Shown one piece after another: positions 31,053-41,871 of a stretch of 64,000 bases of DNA (position 1 is the first letter of the stretch; every line of letters starts with the position of its first letter). Below the pieces are notes generated by a model, which saw only the letters and a list, made by a program, of their open reading frames with translations, was not told where the DNA came from and did no database searches. The position numbers were made by a program, and so were the translations under genes. This DNA comes from Rhypophila decipiens (taxonomy: Eukaryota; Ascomycota; Sordariomycetes; Sordariales; Naviculisporaceae): assembly GCA_033297075.1 (NCBI GenBank), contig MU858122.1, positions 99,238 to 163,237 of the forward strand, read 5' to 3'.

Positions 31053-32562
31053 CAAGAGGAGAACTAGAGTTTATAGAGATCTTTACTCTAGACCTTAATC
31101 CCAGCTTGATCTATCGAAAACCGTCGTTAATTCGATTTATAAAGAAAAAGAATATTCGGCCTGATAGTTCTATGTTGTGCCCTTATTTGGAGTCAAGGGG
31201 GAACGAATATCAAGACGGAACGCCACCTTTTCTTCTCCGGGCGGGATTAAACCATTGGCAAGACAGGTTTCAGACGGTACCATAACTCCTGGCTCCCACA
31301 TTTCCGTAATCCGTTTACAATCCCATCAAGCCCCTCTTGCGAACCCCACTATCCCTGTGAATGCCAGGAGCCACCTGCAGGGCTACACTGCAATCAAACC
31401 GGAGCTCGACAGCTTCTTCGTAGCCGATGTACTGGGCCTTAACCCTGTCATCCGCCGGCCCGCCATAACAAGCACCCCAACATCTCAACGGCTGTCACAC
31501 TGACTAATTTAGCCACAACACACAAAAACTCCGGATTCCAAAGTCAACGAGCTTCTCGAAAAGACCTTTCACGAGGACTGGAACACGGTGAAGCCTACTT
31601 CCGACCAGCGTGGAATGCGCTCACTCCCAGAGCGACTTCCTGTTCAGCTGCCCCAGAACAGCTACACCATGCCCGCGGTCCGGCAGCGACCTGAAGATCG
31701 ACCTTCTATACAAGCTGCAGAGCTCAATGATACCGGTGTCTATATCGGAACATGGAAGCAGGGCCGCTTACTCTCACCTACTCTCGCCTGCTCTCGACTG
31801 CGCTTTGGCCAGTCCCACTTCCAGTTCTCTCGTGGTTTCAGTGTTGTGGCCTCGTCTGGTTCTCGATATGCATGCTTTCTTCTTGTGTGGGTTGGTCTAC
31901 CCAGAATTACTTTTCTTTCCACATCCCACCTGTAACCGCCATCCGCCATCCGCCACACAATTGCGGGCCAAGCGCGGCACATTCCTCCCCTGCCTCTGGG
32001 AGCTCCAAGGCCCCTTCGACTCGACATCACGGCGCCGAGTCAGAGTCGGAGAACCCTGAACTTGAGATCCCTGCCGAGAATGGCCACCCGGAGATTGACG
32101 CTCTCTGACGCGAGGTCGGCCAATCGCTTGAGGGAGGACCTTCACGGATCCCCCGGACCCAGAACATGCGGTCCAAGCCTCAACGACTTGAAGGAAGCCA
32201 TTCAGGGCTTGCAGGATCATTGACCGCTCTCTGATGAAAGGTCTACTAGGTGAAAGGGGTTTAGGCGAGGATGAAGGATGTGGGGACGACGTCGGCGACG
32301 CCGAAGATAACTGTTTAGCTCTAGTTGTTCTGTCTGCTTAAATGCTTGGCGTTAGGCGTTGGGAATACCCCGGGCCGCGGCTCCATCGAAGAAGATTCGA
32401 ATCAAGCAAACAATTCAACCGGAACTCTCGACGACGACGACGACGCCGAAACCGCCAGTTTCATTGAGAAGATCAAAACCAGCAGCTACATTTGCTCTCC
32501 ATCTTTGAAACAACTCTTCTCTTTTGCTGCCCAATTTCGATGAATCCGGGCCTCTTCGATCG
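31053..32562. other. Gene graveyard, partly related to the 11.4 kb relic
   Basis: Broken plus-strand frames contain SCSAAPEQLHHARG near 31640-31690, matching the frame SFCSAAPGTGITRPRS at 11.47 kb, then a hydrophobic stretch near 31800-31890 that looks like a single transmembrane helix, then a Glu/Pro/Ser tail ending about 32107. No intact gene is seen. Confidence 0.4.
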
Positions 32563-33126
32563 ATGCGACACGCCGACCAAATCGACTACAATGAAGCCAG
32601 CGAGATGCGTTTTCGTCTTGTTGCCAGACGGCATTCACTGCCAGAAGCCCGAATCACCTTCACAATCTCTCTTGAAGAGGACCCCAGCATTGAGAACACC
32701 AGGAAAAGCAGAAGGCAGTACAAAAGGCAAAGAAGAAGCACACGCTACGGAGACAGGGAAGACGTACCCCAGCAGTTCCAAGTTATCTGCGTACCGTGGG
32801 CGTTGTTGAACGATCTGATGATGGATCATTTTTGCCGCGCCACCGACGACCGGAGTTCACTGCATCAATCTCAACATCAGCCTTACAGCCCCCGCATGGA
32901 ACAAGTCGTCACCGAGGCCATGCTGGACTCCTCTCCGCCACCGGGGTACACTTGGGAGGAACTTGGTGGCCGCCCCCAAGCACAGCACGCGGCGCCTCCT
33001 CTCGATTTTGCTGGCAGCGGATCACGCGACGTCCGACTTTTCGTGGTTAGCGACGGCAAGCTGGACGCGCCGTACCGGAAGCTCTTGCCAATTTACGGCA
33101 ATCTTCTGACCGAACTGGTCGGCTAG
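32563..33126 (+). CDS. Possible uncharacterised protein (187 codons)
   Basis: A continuous frame from ATG 32563 to TAG 33124-33126. It has a basic Arg-rich segment (about residues 45-70), then FQVICVPWALLNDLMMDHF and a Pro/Glu/Gln-rich part (SSPPPGYTWEELGGRPQ). Composition is protein-like, but no family is recognised, no introns are evident and the surroundings are full of fragments, so it may be the remains of a longer gene. Confidence 0.3.
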   Translation: MRHADQIDYNEASEMRFRLVARRHSLPEARITFTISLEEDPSIENTRKSRRQYKRQRRSTRYGDREDVPQQFQVICVPWALLNDLMMDHFCRATDDRSSLHQSQHQPYSPRMEQVVTEAMLDSSPPPGYTWEELGGRPQAQHAAPPLDFAGSGSRDVRLFVVSDGKLDAPYRKLLPIYGNLLTELVG

Positions 33127-33372
33127 GTTCCGGGAGCTCTCAACGAAAATGGGAAGCGGCCAGCAGAGGATTCAGAGGTCGAAAACAGGAATGGGAAGAA
33201 AGAGTCGAGAACTCGTGTGACACCCATTTCAAGACTACCTACGAGTCCGATCGTCGCTCTGCCCAGGGCCAATCTCCCCAGCGATCAGGGTAGTCAGGCA
33301 GGCCATCGCTTCATGAGGCACAATGTCGAAGGCGGCAAGACAATGCAAAGACGCCAGCAAACGTCGAATTGA

Positions 33373-33940
33373 GGCGGCACATTGAAGCAGCTGCTCGTCT
33401 GCGCCCCCGGAAATGCTGCGGTTGATGAATTGGTTATCCGTCTCAAAGAAGGCGTCAAGACCAGCGGCGGATCTTTCCACAAGATCAACGTCGTGCGTCT
33501 TGGACGTAGTGATGCCATCAGCGCCATCAGCGCCACCGTCACACCTATCCTATCCCTGGTGGTTCCCGGACTAGTTGAAGCCACAACCATGTCTCCTTCT
33601 ACACAGTAAAGTGGGCTTGTGGAGGCCTTTGCCAAGACACGCTCGGAGAAGGCTACCCCCCATTATCTTTCCAACAAGCGCATGAATTAGAACCAGAGGA
33701 CCCGTCTCAGGAGGCCGAAGCGACCAAGGCAAATTCTGAACGCCTCAAGAACCACTATGCTCATTGCTAAGTCCGCTTTTGGCGAGGCAAGCCGGGCACA
33801 CGCAAAGCAGGAGGATGCCTTGGGCCAGTCCATCATGACCAGGAGCTCAGAATCAGCGAGGCGCAACGCAAGGCCGTTGTGGCGCCTTCCTGCCTATACC
33901 ACCCGATTCACGGTGTTTTCTCCTCTGCATCAACCACACT
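33373..33940 (+). pseudogene. Fragment of a SEN1-type superfamily 1 RNA/DNA helicase
   Basis: The plus-strand frame reads LLVCAPGNAAVDELVIRLKE, then GVKTSGGSFHKINVVRLGRS and DAISA. This is the conserved block of SEN1-like helicases around motif Ia (canonical ILVCAPSNAAVDELV...KINVVRLGRSDA). Further scraps, such as KQEDALGQSIMTRSSESARR near 33800-33860 in another frame, fit the next part of the same protein. Walker A, DEAA and the later motifs are missing. It is a copied and broken piece, not a helicase gene. Confidence 0.6.
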
Positions 33941-35039
33941 AGCAGAACATGCACACCTTTTGCGAATTTTATCACCGCTAAAACATTCGAAAATCCATTC
34001 TACGAGTATGTACCTAGAATAGAGGCGCCGAGACAATGAATAGCGACAATTCAGCAGAGCAAGAGCGACGAGACCGTCGCGGATGTTGTATCCAAGACGA
34101 CTTCGACGATGGTCACCTGCCAATACCAAAACCATGGCCCAAATCCGACCCCTGGGTAATAGTAGAATTGCGCAGGGGACTCTCCTCCTTGTTATCCTTG
34201 TCCTTGTTGGTAATATTGGTATCTATGCTGCCGTTTATGCTGCCACGGGTACGCTTTCTAGGGCGATCGTGACTACGGCCACGGGACACAGATGCGCGTG
34301 CCCTAGTAGCCTGCAAGCGCGTCTGGGAGGGGGGCGGGCTAGGGACACCACCACCGAGCTCATCTCTATTAGATAATGGCTCATGGAGGACAACGGCCAC
34401 TGGGGCAGGGTTTTTTTGTGGTTGGCCACGGCGACGCTTTCAGGCGCCGGCTCTTTGACCTCTTTGGCGCTCTGCTCGTCGTCGCTGAATAGGGTGCCCG
34501 CTACAGGACGGCTAGTGACCCGCGTTGCCTGAACTGGCGCTGCCCGCTGGTTCTGCGGCTAAGACAAGCCAGGTACTTCGCGCACAAGGAAACCCGACTC
34601 GTCCGTGCTGGACCTGCGGCCACCATCTCTTTTTGATCTAAGCTGGTCCCGACGCCAACAACTTGATGTGGCGGTGGAGTGGATGATGCCCTAGAGAGTA
34701 CATGAGGACAGACGGGGATGCTTACGTGTATACATGTATGTGTAAATGATTGTCAAAGAGAAACAACGACGACACCAAAGCAGGCGTTCTGCAAGAAGAT
34801 GGACGAACACAACACTCGAGAGTCATTGCGAGGTGGTGGTGGGTGTTTGTATGTGTGTTTGTGTGTGGGTGCTTGTCGAAATAACAAGGAGGATGAGCCC
34901 AAGGACAAGGACCCCCGAGTCAGAGATCCTGTGACCCAGACTTGCCCCAGTTCGAGGATAATTAACTGGCAACACACTTACAAGACTATGAACGTGACGA
35001 AGAACTGATCTTCGGTTCTCCAACCAGCATTTCACCGTT
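33941..35039. other. No supported gene
   Basis: Overlapping short frames occur on both strands. A GTATGTGTGTTTGTGTGTG microsatellite-like stretch lies near 34848-34870. Some hydrophobic frames (34036-34376) have no recognised family. Confidence 0.4.
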
Positions 35040-35480
35040 ATAGGACAGTAGACCCAGTCATGTAAACCTAGTTCACAGAACTAGATGTCATTTCTGGCCT
35101 CATAACATGATAGCAAAATAGAAGCTCATAGTACATAAAGGCCAACTAAACGCCCATATATTTAAACCCTTTCAAAGTCAAATTGCCGTGTTCATCGTAG
35201 TCAACTACTGGAAATAGCGTAAAATCTAAGTTTAGGGTCAAGATTGCCCTTATACAATGTACTGAGCTCAATATATAGAAATATCTTTCAGGTTTAAATA
35301 AGCCCTTACCTCGTAGCAAAGTACTAGTTAAGAGCTAAAATACCCCTAGTCTCTAATATGGCTTAGTTCTACCCCAGTTCTTGGAAAGTCTACTATAATC
35401 AGAATAAAACTCCTAACGGGTATATTCGGTAAGACAGCTAGATTTTAAATAAGACATTCCACTAGATTTCTAACATCACC
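35040..35480. repeat. TA/CTAG-rich island, RIP-like
   Basis: This stretch is conspicuously rich in TA and CTA/TAG steps and contains stops in every frame, unlike the flanks. In ascomycetes this pattern usually marks old repeats mutated by RIP (C to T at CpA). The parent element is not recognisable. Confidence 0.45.
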
Positions 35481-36444
35481 GAACGTCCGTAGCTTTAAGA
35501 AACATCTCCTTCATCCTGTAAAAAGGCCCCTGGAGAAGGTTTTATTCCTCCTATAATGAGGTATGTACCGCCTTGGTCACGGAGACGAGATGGACGAAGA
35601 AGAAGTTTGGACCATGGTATCGAGTCTGCCTCTTTCCAGGCTGGCAAGGGTGATATCGTCTGATGCAGGGGGTGAGGTACATGTTGGTACATAGGGGGTC
35701 ATGGTGAAGGGGATGGAACGGCTTGGAAGAGAGATGTGAAGAGTGTGGGATTATAATCAAGCTTGTGGAGAGTCATTTTGGATGGATTATGGGCTTGAGG
35801 GGTGTTGTAAGGTCGTGAGTACTGGCCCGGGGACCTGGCAATGGGCACATTACACTGAGTGGTGTGGCACTCTTCATTGGGCTTCGACGACAGCTCCTAT
35901 CCAAAACAGCTTTTTCATACCGTTCCGGTTTGTAATCTATTTTGTGACCGTACTTACACGTACACAACGCTGGGCAGGCAGACCCAGGCCACCAGAAACA
36001 GCAAATGCAAAAGGGTACTGTGGACGGACCTCCCTGAATTTGCTAAAGGACCACTTTCCCAGAAAGCATAACCCGAAAAGTTTGATCGAGGTCGATTTCG
36101 CCCTGTCCTAGCGCTCCACAACTGGCCAGATATGTTACAATTAAATCACATCACCTGCAGAGACAAGACCTCCCTGCTAACGCTACCGGTACTCCTTCGC
36201 CGACCGAACCAAGCTTTCACCAAATTTTGAACGACAAAATTTCCAAAACCTCAAAGCTATTCCGATGCTTTAACCGACGACCCCCGGACATCTAGTGGTT
36301 ATCGATAAAAGGCGCATCGCCGCCAATCTTCCCAGCGACTGCGCAGCTCTGATTCAAGTCTCTCTGCACTTATCGGTGTGCCCGTCTCCTCCCAAACTCG
36401 AGTCGCCGCTCTGTGCATCCTCGCTCCAACCGCCCTTCTAAGAG
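35481..36444. other. No supported gene
   Basis: Short open frames only. This probably includes 3' flanking DNA of the minus-strand gene at 36445. Confidence 0.4.
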
Positions 36445-37144
36445 TCATTCGGTCTTCCAAAATATTCCGGAAGATTTGCCAAAGCCCATCTCGCAGTCAT
36501 GTAGTACCAATTCACGAGGCAACGTGCTCAAACGGTCCAGCACCTCACGGGCTTCCCTTTCCCCCGCCTCTCCTGCCTGGCAAATCACGCGCAGGAAGAT
36601 CATGTACTGTACCTGCACAATGATGGCGTCCGATGGTGGCTGCAGCCGTTCCCTCCAGCTCTTACAGGCCAGACACTTTCTTATCGTCTGCAAGCCTTTT
36701 TCAAAGTTTTCACAATACCGGCCCTCAAATTCGACATCCCTGATTGTCCACCACCGCGAATGGAGCAAACATGTCTTTTCGATGACCGGGACCCTGCAGA
36801 GTGGGCAGGTATGTTGGCCGGAGGTTGTCAAGGATTGCTGTCGCCAATTCGTTCTGCAATCGGTTCCCGATAATATGCCCACAACAGCTGGACAAGACCG
36901 CTTGTTCGAAGGATTTGCCATCGCTAGTTCTCTCTGGTACTTAATACTATTAGTAAAATACCCTTTAATATTAAACAAGTTAACTCACATTGTCTGTATC
37001 TGAAACAGAGCGGTATTCCCCAAGGGGACCGAATTGGTGCTGGGGCATCGTAAGGCCAACATATCCCGTCGAGATCTCATCGGGCTGGTTGAACGGTGCT
37101 GCTGCCAGTTGCATGGCTGCAACCGTCATCGACTCGGAGGCCAT
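36445..37144 (-). CDS. RING-like small protein, two exons (member D of a local family)
   Basis: Exon 1 is 36989-37144, the intron 36934-36988 (55 bp, donor GTGAGT, branch TTTACTAAT, acceptor ACCAG, phase 0), exon 2 is 36445-36933; 214 residues. The frame is open further upstream, but the ATG at 37144 has the best context. Exon 2 has a Cys-rich core: SCPAVVGILSGTDCRTNW, then HTCPLCRVPV, and later YCENFEKG and CLACKSW. The order (glycine-spaced Cys, Trp, then CPLCR) resembles the CGHVLGKDC...W...CPxCR core of the three RING proteins at 38.5-42.6 kb, but the first CxxC pair and the CGH histidine are missing. It may bind zinc; E3 ligase activity is doubtful. The C-terminal half is helical and uncharacterised. 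Confidence 0.6.
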
Positions 37145-37474
37145 TACTGAAGATGTGCGGATGTATCTTTGTTGGAACTGGTGTTTCGATAAGTTGTGTT
37201 GCAAGTATGTCGATGACAGATCTGTGAAGGAAATAGAAAAACGGGGGAACGAATCCAAAGGGGAGCGAAGGGGCATATTATATATTATTCTCCCAAAAGG
37301 CACTGGCAGGAAAACTGTCCCATACTTTGAAGGGCCAATTCCTAAACTCTATATAAGATTTGGGATGCTTCGAAAAGTTTGGGGATCTTTTCTTTCTTTC
37401 TTTTTGTATCGCAAAACCTGAACCTTACCCATGAACTCAATTTTATATACGGTTCTCGCCTTCAAGGCTTCAAC
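37145..37474. promoter_or_regulatory. Upstream region of RING-like gene D
   Basis: The likely promoter and leader of the minus-strand gene; the leader from about 37145 to 37240 reads CTTCACAG and A-rich sequence on the minus strand. No gene is seen. Confidence 0.35.
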
Positions 37475-37778
37475 TTTCGTGGCAAACTTCTCGATGTTGT
37501 GGATTTCTGCTCCCAAACTATATGAACGATTGGTCTTTTATGATACTGAGATATTATTGAGTCTTCGAAGTTCGAGGTCTTTTTATAGCTGCGCAATTAA
37601 AGCGATAGAATCCATGATGTTAAGCCAATACGCCCAGTAAATATTAAGGCTTACACGAATTTTCTCAACACGAAGAAGAACCAGGGCAGCTTTCATGGCA
37701 AACTTCTTCGCATGGTGGGTTTCTGCTCCCAAACTATATGAACGATTGGTCCTTATGATACTCGAGATGTCATTGAGT
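37475..37778 (+). repeat. Direct repeat pair, about 88 bp each
   Basis: The copy 37475-37562 and the copy 37690-37778 share long identical blocks, including TTTCTGCTCCCAAACTATAT plus GAACGATTGGTC. They are in the same orientation, about 215 bp apart, with a few substitutions and small indels. Confidence 0.75.
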
Positions 37779-38510
37779 ATACTCCGCTCTTGCTAACCCT
37801 GCAAGCAAAGATGCTCAGAAGACTTAAGTTACTATCCAAGCCCACAGCAGATAGGAGGAAGGACTGGAAGATGATACAGGCGTTAGCCTGTCTTAGGTCT
37901 GCACGGGAGCAGTGCAAGAAATCAGAGTTCAGATACTGGTAGGTGGCGCCGCCATTAGCAATAGCACAGGATATCACGAAAGATGCGGCTGGAGGTTACA
38001 AACCCAAAGCAAACTTTATTCCACCCTCTAGAAGATTTCTCCCAATAAATAAACCCTCTTCAGAAAACACAAATCCAAACCTAAACGCCCACGCTGTTCA
38101 AAATTTGACATCCCCACAATACGCCAACATGAAAACTCTGAAAACTCTGAACAACATGATCCACAAGCCAAACTTTCCCCAAATCAAGCCACAAGAAAAT
38201 ATCTTCATGCGCCTGCCCGAAATCCGGATATTCCAAACTTAGGATCCCAACTATCGCGAATCCCTGATGCCCTCGAGGAAGAATCCAAAGCAAAAGGTAC
38301 ATAGAAAGAAGTAGCGGTCCTCGTAGATCGCATTGCGCTGAATGGCATCATGGCACAGACTGCCGCGTAGGTAATGTCTTGTAACAACACCGCAGAGGCT
38401 CTGACGTGCCCGTCGATGGATGTACCCGCCGCCGTTAAATGAGCAGGCAAGTCGTAATGGTATATAGAGGGCAAGTGGCACGCAAACCGATGGTAGAGCG
38501 GTACCTACTC
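37779..38510. other. No supported gene
   Basis: A plus-strand frame 37943-38242 and a minus-strand frame 38205-38474 are open but overlap and lack recognisable features. This is the 3' flank of RING gene A. Confidence 0.35.
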
Positions 38511-39674
38511 CTAGTACGTACTGCGCTCATCATCCCCCTCTGTGCCCGGCCCCGAATTAGCTCCGGAGCCGCTCATTGCTAACCCTGCTTCCAATGCTTC
38601 GTAATCCCGTACAGATGCAAGAATTTCTGCCCGGGCTAAACCGAGAATTAGCGAGGGAGGGTCCAAGCCCGACAACTGTTGCTTATGATCCTCGAAATAT
38701 CTCCTAGCCCTCACATATCTGGATGCCCTAAGGGACCGGCTTCGGAGTGGTACTGCTGCAAGACGGTATAATAACAAAGTATAATTTTCCCGAATGGCTT
38801 CTATCTCATCCTCGGACAGCGGTGTCGGGGGCCCGCGGACCGTCAGGTCCCTCGGGAAGAGGGAACCCCAATATATCCATGGAGGTCGCACGCCCGGTAG
38901 ATGCTGCTCATGGTCCATGAAATATTGCGTAAGCAAGTCATATCTCTCTGCCCCAAGCTCGCGGTTTTGAGGTGGTGTTGATAGAAGACCGGATAATAAC
39001 CCTTGATAGGTGACCCGAATGTTCCGAATGTTCCGAAGGGTTTCTATCTCGACCTCGGACCGCGGCGTCGGGCGGAGCCCCAGATGATACCTCTGACAAT
39101 CTCGACACTGGCGGGAAACCTCCTCGTTGGCCTCCATCCGTGACTCATGGTTGCGAAAGACTTCCGAGGTCTCATCAAGCCTAGTCAGGTCAACAATGTC
39201 CCTGTGCTTTTTGCACCGGCGCGGGCTCAGATCAGCCCGGCAGATGGGACAAGACCAGGTGTGCTTTCGGCCTGCCATGCAATTGTCCTTCCAGGTCTTG
39301 ACGCAGTCCTTTCCCAGCACATGTCCGCAGGCCAGTAGGACAGCGTCTTCGAGGTTGTCGCTGGTTGAGGGTTGGAGCCCAGGAATGACGAGCTCTGAAT
39401 CGTGGCAGATGGCGCACACGACGGCCTTGATTCCTGCCTGTGGAGCGCGGATGTGCCCGAGAATGGTCGGCCAGAAACATTCCGACGTTGTCTCGCGCTC
39501 GGCGGTGGGGGAACAGAAACAGCCGGATTTTGTCTCGCCATCTGGTTTGTTAGACACCGACTCGGTAGTCGATGCCCGCGAGGCTCTTGGAGGCTCGGAA
39601 ATCGTCCTGCGCCTTGTTGGTCGCACATCCCGCAGATCCAATTCTGGGACCTGGTTTTCCTCGTTTCGCTGCAT
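38511..39674 (-). CDS. RING-finger protein with two C-terminal repeats (member A of local family)
   Basis: A single-exon frame; the first ATG gives 387 residues (the frame is open 57 codons further up without an ATG). The RING-type core is at about residues 87-145: CAIC (Cys87, Cys90), LACGHVLGKDC (Cys116, His118, Cys124), TW, and SCPICRADL (Cys142, Cys145). As in many fungal RINGs a Gly replaces one Cys of the usual CGHxFC. CKKHRDIVDL follows. The C-terminal half carries two about 65-residue repeats, each with TP(R/L)SE(V/D)EIE at the start and (F)xDH(E/K)QxL(P/S)G near the end. Likely role: zinc-dependent E3 ubiquitin ligase or adaptor, by family. It is the only intact member of the three close relatives here. 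Confidence 0.75.
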   Translation of the reverse strand: MQRNEENQVPELDLRDVRPTRRRTISEPPRASRASTTESVSNKPDGETKSGCFCSPTAERETTSECFWPTILGHIRAPQAGIKAVVCAICHDSELVIPGLQPSTSDNLEDAVLLACGHVLGKDCVKTWKDNCMAGRKHTWSCPICRADLSPRRCKKHRDIVDLTRLDETSEVFRNHESRMEANEEVSRQCRDCQRYHLGLRPTPRSEVEIETLRNIRNIRVTYQGLLSGLLSTPPQNRELGAERYDLLTQYFMDHEQHLPGVRPPWIYWGSLFPRDLTVRGPPTPLSEDEIEAIRENYTLLLYRLAAVPLRSRSLRASRYVRARRYFEDHKQQLSGLDPPSLILGLARAEILASVRDYEALEAGLAMSGSGANSGPGTEGDDERSTY

Positions 39675-40580
39675 TCTGTGGCGCCTCGAGGGATGGACGG
39701 CAAAGTAAGAGTCTTTAAAGAGTAATCGTTTCGGACTGTTGATAAAGAGGCTAGGTCTTGCTCTTGCGGTTTGAACGGCGCCTTCGTTGTAGAGCTTCTT
39801 GTGCTTCTTGTGCTTCTTGGCTTTCGTTGGCGATAGTCTGATCAATGTCGGGTGTCGTGGAAGAATTGGTCAAGATGTTTGTGTGCGTTAACTACTCGTT
39901 CAGGGGCCGCGCCAAGAGTTCAAAGTTTAGGAAATTGACAGGAATTTCGTGTTTTTCGGCTTGCTTTGAACCTTCTAAACCCAAATCTTGCAGCACATTG
40001 CTCAGACCCTAATGGCGAGGTGCTGAAGTAAGGTTGGAAAAAGAATAAGATGGACCAGTGGCGTCAGAGACCCACGCCAGGACAAAGCATCAAGAAGGAA
40101 ACAAGAAGTCACCGCCGAAGTTAACCTGGTGTTGGAGCATGTGCATAACGGTGGGCGAAAAACTTAACTTTGTCAAAGAATTGGGTTTTATGGCACGCGA
40201 TATTGTGGCTAATCCACCCAAGACCCAAGACAGGTATCATTCACCGAGAAAGTTCTCGACCAAATTTTGTTGTAGAAAGAGGCGGAGCTGAGATAGACAG
40301 AGAGTAGTTTATAAGAAAAACAAGTGAATTAGATTTAAAAAGAAGTCTCTAGCATGTATAATAAGCATGAAGTCGTCCCTAAAAGCCAATCGTCAACACC
40401 ATATACTGCCATAACCCTCCAGCTCTATATTCCACTCCAGTAGCTTCGTCAAGCTCTCGGTACTCGATCTTGTACGGCTCGCTGTGTAAAGGCACTCCAA
40501 TCTTACCCCATGTGCAGTCTGGTTATGTTCCCGATGCTCAAGACACCATTATTCTATCCCCGGCATGCATCTTTTTACCC
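39675..40580. other. Upstream region of RING gene A; no gene seen
   Basis: This includes the likely promoter of gene A and the 3' flank of member B. The sequence just after member B (TTAGATTT...AAG, near 40330) is similar to sequence after member C (near 41630), so the duplication unit extends beyond the coding part. Confidence 0.4.
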
Positions 40581-41514
40581 CTAGTCCATAAGCGGATCTG
40601 GCTGCCCCTGACCATTTGTCGGTGCCTCCAATCTGGGACTATTCCGAGGACTTGGATTCCGTCGGTGGCCGTAGAGATCTAGCCCTAGGTCGTGGCGGGT
40701 CTGGCCCTCTTCTTGGCACCTGCTGCAATGGGCTGCGTCCTCGTTGTTGCTGTGCCCGCTCGGTTGGATCACGTCAACGTTGACCCCCATATCAAGCTGT
40801 TCAATGGCGATCCCCAGGTCGGTGACCGCGGTGAGGCGATGGGCGGAGCATCGCGGCGGATTCAGGTCGAATCTGCACCAGGGGCAGCTGAACTTTGTCT
40901 GCCCGTTGCTCTCGTGGCAGGTCCTATCCCAGGTCTCGAGGCAATCCTTTCCCAGGACGTGTCCGCAGGCGGTGAGAAGGGTGCGCTTCTGTCTTAGCGC
41001 GGTCAGACGGAGCTCATCCCAAGGCCGTCGAGCTTGCAGCCCGTCGAATACGAGCTTCGTGTCGTCGCAGATCGAGCAGGTGAGTTTCCCGATACCGCTT
41101 TTTTATGGCTTTGGCGATATCGGGCCAGTAGCAGGATAGTTCGAGAGGCTCGACAGGGGCAGCTGGCTCAACCGTGACGCGGTCCTCGGGTCTTGCGGGT
41201 CGGGGTCCTTCTTCGCATCGACAGCCAAGATGGTGCGCGACGCAGCGGTCGAGCGTTCGGAACGCGATTTCCGTCCTGCATGCATGCACTGTATCCGGAC
41301 GGCGATGAATGCCTCCGGTCGCGCCTACACCCGCGACCCCAACGACGCCGCCCACCTGCTCATGATCTACAAGGGAAAAGTCGCTGCTACATAGGGACTC
41401 GCTGGGCACATCGGTCTCCTCGGAATTCTCTCTGTGATCGCGGGTTGGGGTTTGACGTTGACGAGCCCAAGACCGACGTTACATTGAAGCGCGAAACTCG
41501 ATTTCCTCTGCCAT
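40581..41514 (-). pseudogene. RING-like gene, frameshifted (member B)
   Basis: Frame 1 has LELSCYWPDIAKAIKK. After a run of six A's the frame changes by one base and continues as GKLTCSICDDTKLVFDGLQ, LLTACGHVLGKDCLETW, FSCPWCRFDLNPPRC and a C-terminal part ending PDPLMD. Taking one A out of the run joins both parts exactly, so there is a single 1 bp insertion. The N-terminus is uncertain: an ATG at 41514 is followed after ten codons by a stop, so an intron or another break is needed. All zinc ligands are otherwise present. The ending matches member C (GPLDPLMD). It could be a pseudogene or a read/assembly error in the homopolymer. Confidence 0.6.
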
Positions 41515-41871
41515 TTCGCTTGCTTCATAGGCGGCTTGTCCGATGTTGAGCATTGCCTCTCTGTATTCAGGCATTGAGTCCACTAGATCCAGACAAGAAC
41601 CGGAGGGTTTAAAAGAAAAGAAAGTGAATTAGATTTCATAGGACATTGCTAATATGTAAGATCTGCAAAACGAAGGTTCTCGCAAATGCATCCTCGCCAC
41701 TCCATGCTGCAATAGCCCTGTTCACAAGCTCTATCCACTGCAGTAGCTTTCTCAAATTCCCAGTACTCAATCATGTACGGCTCGCCGGTATGAAGGGACT
41801 CTAATCTTGCTCCTTGTGTTCCCGATACTCATGATACCATTCTTCTATCCCCGGAATCCATCTTATCAGCC

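Noticed and set aside
33757..34376. Frames near 34.0-34.4 kb with hydrophobic runs
   Set aside because: Several overlapping frames on both strands, none with a start or family; the first part is already explained by the SEN1-like relic.
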